From Corynebacterium sp. (GTDB lineage Bacteria; Actinomycetota; Actinomycetes; Mycobacteriales; Mycobacteriaceae), in assembly GCF_030532965.1 (NCBI RefSeq), contig NZ_JAUNKC010000016.1, positions 1 to 64,000 of the forward strand: a DNA stretch of 64,000 nt. The letters run 5' to 3'. The notes beneath the pieces were generated by a model, which saw only the letters and a program-made list of their open reading frames with translations, was not told the DNA's origin and did not search any database. The position numbers and the translations under genes are program-made. Numbering within the stretch: the first letter of the stretch is position 1; each line of letters begins with the position of its first letter. Below are positions 46,506 to 55,209 of this stretch, piece after piece.

Positions 46506-47706
46506 TACCGTTATCATTGGTGGCGGAATTGGTGGATTTACCTTAGCGCGCGAACTGCGTTCGTTAAATGATGGCGTTTCCATCGCCATCATTGATCCAG
46601 AGGGGCTGCCATACGACCGGCCACCGTTAAGTAAAGAAATTCTTAATGGGACGAAAACCACCGAGCAAATTCTGCTGGCACCTGCGGAATTTTACGAAGA
46701 AAACAACATTGAAATCATCACCGGCCGCGCCAGAAGTATTGACGCTCAGGCCAAGGTAGTGCATCTTAGCAATGGTCGGACCATCGAATACGAAAATCTC
46801 GTTCTCGCAACCGGTGGTGTACCTCGCAGCCTCCCAACACCGGGGTTTGATGACCCAGACGTATGGGTTCTACGCACCGCAGCGGATTCCCTGAAGCTCA
46901 AGGAATCCCTGACGCCCCAAACGAGGCTTGCCATCATTGGCGCTGGGTTGATTGGCGCTGAAGTTGCATCCTCCGCCCGCGAGCGCGGTGCCGAAGTGAC
47001 GTTGATTGACCCCCAACCGGTGGCATTAATTCCCGCCGTTGGTGAAGAGATCGCGCACCGTCTGCATTCATTGCATGCAGAAAACAACGTCGAATTCATA
47101 AATGGCATCGTGACAAGCATTAACCGTGATGGTGCTGGTTTCATCGTGCACGTTGATGGACACGACACGGTATCCGCGGATCACGTGTTGATCGCGGTTG
47201 GGATCGTACCGGAGGAAAACTTGGCTTCCAGTGCCGGGCTCGATTGCGACAATGGGGTTTTGGTTGATGCTTCCCAGCGAACCTCCAATCCGCATATTTG
47301 GGCAATCGGTGACTGCGCCCGGCACCGCAATCCCGATGGTTCATTGGAACGCCGCCATGAACACTGGGAATCTGCTGTTTTTGATGCCCAAGTCGCAGCA
47401 GCCGCGATTAATCTTTCCGAACTTCCTGACCGTAGCTCGTCATGGTTCTGGACCGATCGCTACAACGTCCATGTTGAAGGCGTGGGCTCCATGTCATCTG
47501 ACGGCACCACCATCATTCGGCCTGATGCTGAAGGTCAGCCGCAGATTGCGTTCCGCATGAACGACGACGGAACCATGGCTGGCTGTGCCGCGATAGACGC
47601 TGGAATGGCTGTCCGGGCGGCCCGTCGAATCATTGATCGGAAAATCGTGGTCGACCATGACCAACTAGCCGATCCAACCGTCAATCTAAAAAAGCTAGCC
47701 CGTTAG
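46498..47706 (+). CDS. hcaD: Ferredoxin-NAD(P)+ reductase of the dioxygenase
   Basis: The 402-residue flavoprotein has the FAD loop IGGGIGGF at the N-terminus, an NAD(P)H loop IGAGLIGAEVASSA near residue 145, and WAIGDCARH near 265 for the second FAD contact. It passes electrons from NADH to the Rieske ferredoxin. ATG 46498 has GGAGG six bases upstream; the frame is open further upstream inside the ferredoxin gene. Confidence 0.93.
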   Translation: MINTVIIGGGIGGFTLARELRSLNDGVSIAIIDPEGLPYDRPPLSKEILNGTKTTEQILLAPAEFYEENNIEIITGRARSIDAQAKVVHLSNGRTIEYENLVLATGGVPRSLPTPGFDDPDVWVLRTAADSLKLKESLTPQTRLAIIGAGLIGAEVASSARERGAEVTLIDPQPVALIPAVGEEIAHRLHSLHAENNVEFINGIVTSINRDGAGFIVHVDGHDTVSADHVLIAVGIVPEENLASSAGLDCDNGVLVDASQRTSNPHIWAIGDCARHRNPDGSLERRHEHWESAVFDAQVAAAAINLSELPDRSSSWFWTDRYNVHVEGVGSMSSDGTTIIRPDAEGQPQIAFRMNDDGTMAGCAAIDAGMAVRAARRIIDRKIVVDHDQLADPTVNLKKLAR

Positions 47707-47723
47707 ATAAGGGGTGAGAGAAA

Positions 47724-48284
47724 ATGACCGACTACTTACGACGTGAAGACATCACGGTTGGCGAACGTGTCGACAGTGAAACTTATTATGAGATTCAAAA
47801 CCTCTACTACGATGAGGCGGATCTCTTAGACGAAGGCCGCTACGTTGACTGGCTGGAACGGTTTGACGACGACCTCTACTACTGGTCCCCCACCCGAACC
47901 AACCGGCTACGCAGGCAGCAAGCACTTGCTATTGCCGCCCCAGACGAAGCCGCATTTTACGACGAGACAAAAGACTCGTTGGCATGGCGGATCCGACGGT
48001 TCGATTCTGGAATGGCATGGGCCGAAGATCCCCCCTCGCGAACTCGCCATCTCATTACCAATATTTCGGTGCGTCACGCCGAAGACCCAGACGGAAATCA
48101 GCTTCTTGAAGTTCGTTCGAACTTCCTTGTGTGGCGCACCCGACTGGAAAACGAACGCGATATTTTCGCTGGTACCCGCACCGACCTGCTGCGCAAAACG
48201 GAAGCCGGATACAAGATCTTCGATCGCCGCATCTTGCTCGATATCAATGTTCTCCCCTCCAAAAACATCTCAACATTCTTTTAG
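47724..48284 (+). CDS. hcaF: Ring-hydroxylating dioxygenase, small (beta) subunit
   Basis: The 186-residue protein has the small-subunit fold (cystatin/NTF2-like): EIQNLYYDEADLLDEGRYVDWLERFDDDLYYW near the start and RTDLLRKTEAGYKIFDRRILLD near the end. It forms the alpha3beta3 hexamer with HcaE. The gene lies after ferredoxin and reductase rather than next to the large subunit, unlike the E. coli order. AAGGGGTGAGAG precedes the ATG. Confidence 0.92.
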   Translation: MTDYLRREDITVGERVDSETYYEIQNLYYDEADLLDEGRYVDWLERFDDDLYYWSPTRTNRLRRQQALAIAAPDEAAFYDETKDSLAWRIRRFDSGMAWAEDPPSRTRHLITNISVRHAEDPDGNQLLEVRSNFLVWRTRLENERDIFAGTRTDLLRKTEAGYKIFDRRILLDINVLPSKNISTFF

Positions 48285-48296
48285 GAGGTGCCCGAC

Positions 48297-49112
48297 ATGA
48301 TTGCAGGACAAACTGTTTTCATCACGGGAGCCGGATCTGGTCTCGGCGCTGCACTCAGCCGTCGGTTCATTTCGGAAGGAGCCAACGTTGCCCTGGTCGA
48401 TGTGGACCAGGATCGCGCACAAGCCATTGCGCAGGAATTCGATCCCGACAAAGTACTCGCTCTTGGTGCAGATGTCCGCGACTCAACCGCACTCCATGCT
48501 GCCGTTACTGCGACGTTAAAAAAGTTCCATCAGCTAGATACGGTCATTCCCAATGCGGGTATCTGGGATTACAACCGCTCGGTTACCCGCCACAACGGCG
48601 ATGAGCTATCTCACATCTTTGACGAAATCTTTTCCATCAACGTCAAAGGCTACCTGCTTACCGTTGAAGCAACATGGCGGGAACTGGTAAAAACCCGTGG
48701 TTCCATCATCATGACCTTGTCTAACGCAGCGTTTTACGCAGCTGGCGGCGGGCCAATCTACACCGCCAGCAAATTCGCGGACCGTGGCCTGATGTTGGAA
48801 TTCGCCTACGAACTCGCACCCAAAGTCCGGGTGAATGGAGTCGCGGTTGGCGGCATGCGCACCGATTTACGTGGTCCGGCAGCCATCGGACTGGAAACCC
48901 GTAGTTTCGCTGATTCGCTTGACCGATGGTCAGCATCCAACCCATATATCCCGCTTCACGATATTTCTACAGACCCTGCTGCTTTTACTGGTCCGTTCGT
49001 GATGCTTGCTAGTCCTACCAATGCCGGAAATATCACCGGCACCATTATTAACGCAGATGGCGGAATCGCCGCTCGTGGATTCCGAACTGCCGCTGGAGGT
49101 GATGAATTGTGA
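48297..49112 (+). CDS. hcaB: cis-Dihydrodiol dehydrogenase (SDR)
   Basis: The 271-residue short-chain dehydrogenase has TGAGSGLGAAL at the N-terminus, NAGIWDYN, the catalytic Ser region and YTASKFA. It re-aromatises the cis-dihydrodiol to the catechol with NAD+. AGGAGGT lies seven bases before ATG 48297; a GTG at 48288 would overlap that site. The stop overlaps the next gene by four bases (GTGA). Confidence 0.9.
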   Translation: MIAGQTVFITGAGSGLGAALSRRFISEGANVALVDVDQDRAQAIAQEFDPDKVLALGADVRDSTALHAAVTATLKKFHQLDTVIPNAGIWDYNRSVTRHNGDELSHIFDEIFSINVKGYLLTVEATWRELVKTRGSIIMTLSNAAFYAAGGGPIYTASKFADRGLMLEFAYELAPKVRVNGVAVGGMRTDLRGPAAIGLETRSFADSLDRWSASNPYIPLHDISTDPAAFTGPFVMLASPTNAGNITGTIINADGGIAARGFRTAAGGDEL

Positions 49113-50710
49113 TTGTTCAAGGCGTTTCACACACTGCCGATAAAGTGGACATTAATCCGTGCTCGCAGATTGCGCGGCATGCGAAATATCAACCCAATCT
49201 CGTCGCATTGAATTACGAAGGCGACGAAATTACCTACGCTGAGCTCAAAGACATCATCATGCAGTGGGCGCAGCACCTCGACGAAGCTGGTGTCCGCCAA
49301 GGTGATCGGGTTGCTTATTTAGGAATGAATTCGCAGTCATTCATTTTCACCATGCTGGCTGCCTGGTGGCTCGGCGCGACGTTCATGCCCTTTAATTTCC
49401 GGTTATCGGCTCCGGAGATCTCCCAATTACTTATGCAGGGCACACCACACACCATCGTTGTCGAAGGCCCCTACTTACCCCAGGCCAAGCATATTTACGG
49501 AATTGAACGGCACCACGTCGTTGTTGTTGACGATGATCAGCATGCTCCTGTCGACGGGCGAGTACCACTCTACTGGCAAGCAACGTCGAATATCGCCCCA
49601 CTTGGTGATGCTCAATTAAAACCACGGCCCATGTCCATGACGGATCTGGCACTGCTGCTATTCACCTCTGGCACGACTGGACTGCCCAAGGGAGTGCAGT
49701 TAACCTTCGGAAATCTGTGGTGGAATTCCATCAATGTGGACACGATGGTCGATACTCGTCCAGGCGACGTAACCTTGGCAACCGCACCGCTATTTCACGT
49801 CGGTGCACTTAATTCCTTCGCAATTCGGGCGTTGGTTCGGGCCAACACGTTGTTAATCCACCGCCACTTCGATCCGGAACGAGTGCTGGCTGATATTGAA
49901 CAGCATCAGATCGGTTCAACGTTCATGGTTCCCGCCCAGTTGGAGGCGCTTTACAGCCACCCGCACTTCACCACGGCGAAGCTCGACTCCATGCGAGCCA
50001 CCATCTGCGCTGGGGCACCAGTACCACCAGTATTGATTCGGCGATACATGGAAAAAGGAATCAACGTTCAACAAGCGTGGGGGCTTACGGAAACAGCCCC
50101 ATTTGCCACCTACCTACCGCCACACATGACGGCTGAAAAAGCTGGCTCCTGCGGCATCCCCATGCCGTACACCGAAGTGAGACTCATCGACCCAGACTCA
50201 GGAGAAGAGGTAAAAGAGTCCGGGGTGACCGGCGAGTTGTGGGTACGGGGCCCAAATGTTGCCACTGGTTATTGGAATAATCCCGAAATAACTCAAAAGT
50301 CCTATACCGCTGGCTGGTTCCACTCCGGCGATCTAGGGCACCGCGACGATGACGGCTACTATTACATCGTCGACCGGCTCAAAGATCTTATCATCACTGG
50401 TGGGGAGAACGTGTACCCCGCTGAAGTCGAACGAGTCATTGCCGAATTTGACGGTGTGCGCGGAAACGCGGTCATCGGCCTACCAGACGAAAAATGGGGC
50501 GAAATCGTCGTTTCTGTCATTCAACCCGATCCGGGAGCCGAGATCACCATTGATCTGCTGAGGGAACACTGCGAACGCCACCTGGCACGCTATAAGCTCC
50601 CCAAGAAATTGGTTGTTGTTGACGAAATAACTCGAAATTCAGCCGGAAAGATAGACAAACTAGCCATCAAGCAGATGGTACGAGAGATGTTGGAAGAGGA
50701 GGTTTGCTAA
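49109..50710 (+). CDS. Acyl-CoA synthetase (AMP-forming)
   Basis: The 533-residue protein of the ANL superfamily has the P-loop LLFTSGTTGLPKG, GLTET, the hinge region GWFHSGDLGHRDDDGYYYIVDRLKD, and the C-terminal Lys in NSAGKIDK. It activates a carboxylic acid to its CoA thioester. In this operon the likely substrate is an aryl-propanoate, acrylate or related acid, but the dioxygenase route itself does not need CoA. It may therefore serve a side branch, such as beta-oxidation of cinnamate-like acids. The start is GTG 49109 (GTGA overlap). Confidence 0.9.
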   Translation: MIVQGVSHTADKVDINPCSQIARHAKYQPNLVALNYEGDEITYAELKDIIMQWAQHLDEAGVRQGDRVAYLGMNSQSFIFTMLAAWWLGATFMPFNFRLSAPEISQLLMQGTPHTIVVEGPYLPQAKHIYGIERHHVVVVDDDQHAPVDGRVPLYWQATSNIAPLGDAQLKPRPMSMTDLALLLFTSGTTGLPKGVQLTFGNLWWNSINVDTMVDTRPGDVTLATAPLFHVGALNSFAIRALVRANTLLIHRHFDPERVLADIEQHQIGSTFMVPAQLEALYSHPHFTTAKLDSMRATICAGAPVPPVLIRRYMEKGINVQQAWGLTETAPFATYLPPHMTAEKAGSCGIPMPYTEVRLIDPDSGEEVKESGVTGELWVRGPNVATGYWNNPEITQKSYTAGWFHSGDLGHRDDDGYYYIVDRLKDLIITGGENVYPAEVERVIAEFDGVRGNAVIGLPDEKWGEIVVSVIQPDPGAEITIDLLREHCERHLARYKLPKKLVVVDEITRNSAGKIDKLAIKQMVREMLEEEVC

Positions 50711-51030
50711 TGCACGCGATTCCCATTGAGTCTTCTCCCCTACGGCATACCTACCCCTACGGGAAAAACGACCTGGAACTCCCCTTTGGCACAGCCAGTG
50801 AAATGAAAGGAGACGTCGCGGAGATTTTCGCACGCCAACCAGAGTGCCGTCGCATCGTCGTCGCCGTTGAAGAGGGCGACATTGAAGCGATCCGTGAATG
50901 CGAAAAAGCTGGACTCCGGTACGTCCTTGATGTCCAGCTACGTGACGGTAAAGATCTATCGCTCATGGTTGCTGAACCTGATTGGGTAACCGAAATGAGT
51001 GAAGACATCGAAGGACTGAAACTGACATGA
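50710..51030 (+). CDS. Small GNAT-like protein
   Basis: The 106-residue protein has a segment RRIVVAVEEGDIEAIRECEKAGLRYVLDVQL that resembles the C-terminal half of an N-acetyltransferase fold (beta4-alpha4-beta5). It lacks the usual N-terminal half. ATG 50710 follows AGGAGG at a spacing of seven and overlaps the ligase stop (TAATG). It overlaps the thioesterase by four bases. Its steady coupling in the operon suggests an accessory to the ligase, perhaps a regulatory or acyl-carrying role; this is a guess. Confidence 0.7.
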   Translation: MHAIPIESSPLRHTYPYGKNDLELPFGTASEMKGDVAEIFARQPECRRIVVAVEEGDIEAIRECEKAGLRYVLDVQLRDGKDLSLMVAEPDWVTEMSEDIEGLKLT

Positions 51031-51443
51031 ATTTTAAAGAGCAATGGGAAAACTTCTATTCCCGCGTCGACGACGTCGCCATTACGTTGAAGCTATACCC
51101 AATCTCAGGCGACAAAGACCACGTCACAGTAGGAATGCCCCTGCATAAGGCAATAACCCAACCTGCCGGAATGTTCTCCGCTCCCTCACTTTTTGGACTC
51201 GCCGACATCACTGGAACATGGTTGGCGATGCAACAAGTAGAACCAGGAACCTTCCCGTTGGCGGTGAGCTCCTCGGTTAACGTTGTCTCCAATAAAAAAT
51301 CCGGCGATGCGATTGCCACTGCAACAATCGTTCGCGCCGGGAGAACCATCATCGTGACTGATACAACAGTTGTGTCCTCAGAAGACGATTCAGTGTTGGC
51401 GAAAGTCGTTACGACATATACGGTCCCGCCTCGCAAGACGTAA
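51027..51443 (+). CDS. PaaI-type hotdog thioesterase
   Basis: The 138-residue protein has a hotdog fold with LFGLADITGTWLAMQQ in the central helix and SSSVNVVSNKKSGDAIATATIVRAGRTIIVTDTTVV in the sheet. This pattern fits the 4HBT/PaaI group, which hydrolyses aryl- or acyl-CoA. It is the last gene of the hca operon, overlaps the GNAT-like gene by four bases, and is followed by a strong terminator. It could undo the work of the ligase when CoA is short. Confidence 0.82.
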   Translation: MNFKEQWENFYSRVDDVAITLKLYPISGDKDHVTVGMPLHKAITQPAGMFSAPSLFGLADITGTWLAMQQVEPGTFPLAVSSSVNVVSNKKSGDAIATATIVRAGRTIIVTDTTVVSSEDDSVLAKVVTTYTVPPRKT

Positions 51444-51461
51444 AACTTCTCTTATTCATTC

Positions 51462-51501
51462 TCCGCCTCAGATCGCCACTGCCATCTGAGGCGGATTTTT
51501 G
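51462..51501 (+). terminator. Terminator of the hca operon
   Basis: TCCGCCTCAGAT (51462-51473) and ATCTGAGGCGGA (51484-51495) are a perfect 12-base stem followed by TTTTT. Confidence 0.9.
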
Positions 51502-51585
51502 TTCCCGTTGACAACTCCTCACTATCGCACCACTCCCCCAGTTGACCTGCAATAAACCCGCATTTCACATCGCATTTTTACCCTT

Positions 51586-51602
51586 GTGCCATTGGGCGGA
51601 AC
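51586..51602 (+). promoter_or_regulatory. Candidate IclR operator, site 3 (one change)
   Basis: GTGCC-ATTGGGC-GGAAC differs by one base from the GTTCC-N7-GGAAC form found at the other two promoters. It lies 78 bases upstream of the transporter gene. Confidence 0.5.
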
Positions 51603-51679
51603 GACTTTTCTGTTCGCAGGGAAACAGGCATTACCCTCACATTAATTATGTAGTCCAGATCACACTTTAAGGATGTGTT

Positions 51680-53104
51680 ATGTCTGCCCAATCGCAAGAT
51701 TTAGAACTCAATCCCCACGGTCCCGCCAGTGGGTCTACCGTCATCGTCGGTAGCGATGACCCCAAAGAACGCCGTCGTGCGGTCTTATCAAGCTTCCTCG
51801 GTTCCACTGTCGAATACTACGATTTCTTGCTCTACGCTGCCGCCGCGGGATTGGTGTTTCCGCAGCTTTTCTTCGGTAATCTCTCTCCCACCATGGGCAC
51901 CACTTTGTCCTTCGCCATCCTTTTGATCGGCTATATCTCACGCCCAATCGGTTCGATGGCCTTCGGGCACTTCGGCGACAAGTATGGTCGCAAGAATGTC
52001 TTGGTCATCACCCTGCTCACCATGGGGATCGTCTCTGTAGCTATCGGATTAATGCCTTCTGCCCAATCAATTGGCATCGCCGCCCCCATCATGCTGGTGG
52101 TGCTAAGGACCGTGCAAGGTCTCGCCGTGGGCGGCGAATGGGCTGGCGCAACGCTGATGGCGATGGAACATTCCAAGGAAGAAAACAAGGGTTTTGGTGC
52201 TTCTTTAGCCATCGCCGGTGGCCCAGCTGGCGCGGTTCTCTCTACCCTGGTGCTTTCCGTATTCTCCATTATTTCCGGTGACAATTTCGCCAATCCGGAG
52301 CAGTATTTCATAACCGACTGGGGTTGGCGGGTACCATTCCTGTTCTCCGCTGGCATCGTTATCTTCGGCCTCTACCTGCGCTCCCGCGTCACTGAATCTC
52401 CCGAATTTGAAGCTGCACGTCAACGCGGCGAGGTGCATACTGGCGTTCCCCTTGTCAAAATGTTGAAGGATTCACCGAAAGAACTGGTACTGGGTTCTCT
52501 TGCAGGAATGGCTGGTCTGTTTATCCAGGGACTTCAAGCTTCGTTTATGGTGCCGTATATCGTGAAAGCAACCGAAAACTCTGCTGCACCTATTTCACGG
52601 GCAGATGGTTTGATGATGGTCACCATCGGCTCCTTCATAGCCATCTTCGTCATGCCATACCTGGCCTTTTTATCCGATAAATTCGGACGACGGCGCGTCA
52701 TGCTCGCCGGTGGCATTATTTCTGTGGCGGGACTGTGGATTGTTATTAACATGATCGAATCGGGAAATCCGACTTTGATCTGGCCCGGCCTCATTTTGAT
52801 GGTGTGTGTCGTCCAACCTGCGCAATACGGCCCCATCGGCGCGTTCCTTTCCGAGAAATTCGACGCCGCGCACAGGTACACCGGTGCCGGAATTTCCTTC
52901 CAGGTTGCTTCGATTCTGGGTGCTGGCACCGCCCCGTTAATTGCTAATCGCCTCGTTTCTGAAACGTCAGGGCTCACCCCTGTCGCAATTTATGCCACCG
53001 TGCTGTTTGTCATTTCCTCCGCCGCAATTTGGTTATCGAAAGAAACAGCGCACGTTGAAACACATGAGGAACGTTTCCAAGAAACGTCCGTATTCAAGGC
53101 ATAG
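51680..53104 (+). CDS. MHS-family MFS transporter for the aromatic acid
   Basis: The 474-residue protein has 12 predicted helices. STVEYYDFLLYAAAAGLVFPQLFF, GHFGDKYGRKNVLV and RTVQGLAVGGEWAGATLMAMEH are signatures of the metabolite:H+ symporter group (ShiA/KgtP-like). It is likely the proton-driven importer of the substrate of the cluster, judging by its position directly after the hca operon and the shared operator. It has its own promoter region of about 230 bases. Confidence 0.88.
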   Translation: MSAQSQDLELNPHGPASGSTVIVGSDDPKERRRAVLSSFLGSTVEYYDFLLYAAAAGLVFPQLFFGNLSPTMGTTLSFAILLIGYISRPIGSMAFGHFGDKYGRKNVLVITLLTMGIVSVAIGLMPSAQSIGIAAPIMLVVLRTVQGLAVGGEWAGATLMAMEHSKEENKGFGASLAIAGGPAGAVLSTLVLSVFSIISGDNFANPEQYFITDWGWRVPFLFSAGIVIFGLYLRSRVTESPEFEAARQRGEVHTGVPLVKMLKDSPKELVLGSLAGMAGLFIQGLQASFMVPYIVKATENSAAPISRADGLMMVTIGSFIAIFVMPYLAFLSDKFGRRRVMLAGGIISVAGLWIVINMIESGNPTLIWPGLILMVCVVQPAQYGPIGAFLSEKFDAAHRYTGAGISFQVASILGAGTAPLIANRLVSETSGLTPVAIYATVLFVISSAAIWLSKETAHVETHEERFQETSVFKA

Positions 53105-53113
53105 GTTATGTTC

Positions 53114-53170
53114 ACGCTTTTCGACGCCTTATGCCGCAGGCCATTCCACCCTGCCAGCGTCGAAAAGCGT
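53114..53170. terminator. Terminator between transporter and a convergent gene
   Basis: ACGCTTTTCGACGC (53114-53127) and GCGTCGAAAAGCGT (53157-53170) form a perfect 14-base stem with a 29-base loop that can itself pair. It reaches the stop codon of the minus-strand gene at 53170. Confidence 0.75.
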
Positions 53171-53547
53171 TAGAAATCCTCATAACTAATCTGCACGTTG
53201 GTGTGGTTAATCGTCTCAATCGCCGCTTCTATGCTGGGCAATTCCACCCACCATGTATGTTCGGCCATGACAACAGTGGCACAGAGTGTGACCTTTCTAC
53301 GTGCCATTTCGTTGATAAGCCGCCACCACGCCTCGGCGGGTCGGTGCGCCAGCGTAGCTATCGGGCAGCCATCGAAAGCCACTGCCACTTCCCCGCCTGG
53401 TTCCACTCGCAATTCCATTTCCGCACACGAGGTTCCGCGTTTTGCAGCCGCGAGTGTGCGGCGAACACGTCGGCTGATTCTCGGGAAGTCTTTCCGCGCC
53501 AGGAGGTATCGTTTCGTGTCAGTGCATTCCGAAATGATGATTTTCAT
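53170..53547 (-). CDS. Hypothetical protein
   Basis: The 125-residue soluble protein begins MKIIISECTDTKRYLLARKDFP and has an Arg-rich helix RISRRVRRTLAAAKRG. It ends WWVELPSIEAAIETINHTNVQISYEDF. The family is not recognised. ATG 53547 has AAGGG four bases upstream. The plus-strand frame across the same bases has no ribosome-binding site. The gene is divergent from the next hypothetical gene. Confidence 0.55.
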   Translation of the reverse strand: MKIIISECTDTKRYLLARKDFPRISRRVRRTLAAAKRGTSCAEMELRVEPGGEVAVAFDGCPIATLAHRPAEAWWRLINEMARRKVTLCATVVMAEHTWWVELPSIEAAIETINHTNVQISYEDF

Positions 53548-53628
53548 GTTTCCCTTCGTGCCCAACTATCAATTGTGTATTGTTCCCAGTATCCAAGCAA
53601 AAAGCTGAATGAGCGGGAGAAAAAGTCG

Positions 53629-53946
53629 ATGGCACCGATTATTTGTCATGAGGGGCAAAATGATGCCACCGTTGAGCGGTTTCTGGCGGGAATGAACCTG
53701 AACGGATTTATGCGTTCAGTGGCAGTGGAGGTCAACGAGGCCTGTTATTGCCAGTCCGATTACGTGCCGACGGAAAAAGACCACGACGAATTAGCAGCAG
53801 ACCTGCGGGTTGAGAAGATCGAGGCGTGGCCGGAGGATGTTGTTTTTATTATCCTCTCGCCCACGTTCCTGCCGGATATGTACTTATCCGTGCAGGTTAT
53901 GCTTGACGACGCCACCACCGGGGAGGTTGAGATCCACGCGAAGTAG
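53629..53946 (+). CDS. Hypothetical protein
   Basis: The 105-residue soluble acidic protein begins MAPIICHEGQNDATVERFLAG and ends with a beta-rich stretch VVFIILSPTFLPDMYLSVQVML. GGGAG lies nine bases before ATG 53629. A longer open frame to 53131 runs over the divergent gene and has no site. The family is not recognised. Confidence 0.55.
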   Translation: MAPIICHEGQNDATVERFLAGMNLNGFMRSVAVEVNEACYCQSDYVPTEKDHDELAADLRVEKIEAWPEDVVFIILSPTFLPDMYLSVQVMLDDATTGEVEIHAK

Positions 53947-53978
53947 AACGCACCGGGTCGGCGTCGACAAGCAATCGG

Positions 53979-54905
53979 CTACACGGCGGCTGCCGCCTGC
54001 GCCACCGCGATGCATTCTTCACGCCCGCAGTGACGGGTTGCGACGTTCTCGTAGCACTCTGGGCACATCAACACCAATTCCCGGCAGTGATCCTCGTTGA
54101 TGCAATGCTCGAATTTATTGGTCGGTTGACCGCATTTGCAGTGCCCTAATTGGATGAAACCTGGGTCGTCGACGCCGGCGCCGAATTCCATGTGCATCCG
54201 ACGGTCGAACACATACAGCGAGCCTTCCCATAGCCCATCGTTGCCATATTTTTCGCCGTAACGAACAATGCCGCCGTCGATCTGGTAGACCTCTTTAAAA
54301 CCCCGATTAAGCATGAGCGACGATAGAATCTCACACCGAATTCCGCCCGTGCAGTACGACACGACGGGCTTATCTTTCATCCAGTCGTACTTGCCTGATT
54401 CCAGCTCCTTGATGAAGTCGTGGGTGGTACGAACATCAGGTACGACGGCATTCTTAAACTTGCCAATCTGCGCTTCCATCGCGTTGCGCCCGTCGAAGAA
54501 TACAACCTCATCGCCGCGCTCCTCAACCAGCTTGTTCACATCTTCCGGCTTGAGGTGAACGCCGCCGCCAATCACGCCTTTTTCGTCGACCTTCAGCTCC
54601 CCCGGCGCGCCGAACGCCACGATCTCGTCGCGGACTTTGACGCTGAGTTTGGGGAAGTCCTCAGCTCCGCCTTCCGACCACTTGAACTCGGTGCCCCTAA
54701 ACCCTGGGTATTCCCGGAATTTCCGGATGTATTTTTTACAGGCTTCCATGGAGCCGCCGACGGTGCCGTTGATGCCGTGTTCCGAGATGAGGATACGGCC
54801 CTTTAGCCCCAAGAGTTCGCACAATTCACGCTGCCAGAGCATGACTGCCTTGGGGTCAGAAATAGGAGTGAACTTGTAATAGAGGAGGATTTTGCCAACG
54901 GTCAT
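53979..54905 (-). CDS. trhO: tRNA uridine(34) hydroxylase TrhO (rhodanese domain)
   Basis: The 308-residue protein has an N-terminal acylphosphatase-like domain with [10 protein letters not shown], a rhodanese domain with the active Cys in [10 protein letters not shown], and a C-terminal Cys-rich zinc region (CKCG ... [13 protein letters not shown]). TrhO makes 5-hydroxyuridine at the wobble position of tRNA using O2. The length and order match the family. The gene stands alone. Confidence 0.93.
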   Translation of the reverse strand: MTVGKILLYYKFTPISDPKAVMLWQRELCELLGLKGRILISEHGINGTVGGSMEACKKYIRKFREYPGFRGTEFKWSEGGAEDFPKLSVKVRDEIVAFGAPGELKVDEKGVIGGGVHLKPEDVNKLVEERGDEVVFFDGRNAMEAQIGKFKNAVVPDVRTTHDFIKELESGKYDWMKDKPVVSYCTGGIRCEILSSLMLNRGFKEVYQIDGGIVRYGEKYGNDGLWEGSLYVFDRRMHMEFGAGVDDPGFIQLGHCKCGQPTNKFEHCINEDHCRELVLMCPECYENVATRHCGREECIAVAQAAAAV

Positions 54906-55030
54906 GATTGTTAGCCTAGTGCGCTGATATTAAAGTGCCTAACCGGCGGATTGCACCCCATTTGATAGGGAGCAGGTAGCCATGAATACAAAATCAAGAC
55001 GGGCTCACCCCTTATCGGTATATAAATATT

Positions 55031-55112
55031 TTTGCATGACGACATGTAGCCAGTAGCAAACATGACCACCTGCAAATAAATATATTTACAAACGCTACAT
55101 GTCGTCCATATT
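55031..55112. repeat. 82-bp flanking repeat, left copy
   Basis: This 82-base element begins TTTGCATGACGACATG and ends GTCGTCCATATT. Its ends form a perfect 13-base inverted repeat, GACGACATGTAGC (55038-55050) with GCTACATGTCGTC (55094-55106). It matches the right copy at 56262-56343 without gaps and with 15 differences (about 82 percent identity). Confidence 0.88.
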
Positions 55113-55209
55113 GAATCCGAATAATTTTAGGCCAATTAATAGGGAATAGCAGGATCTCCACACCACCCCCACGCATGCAAATCTTTGCTGCAGAAAGCAT
55201 AATTAATAC

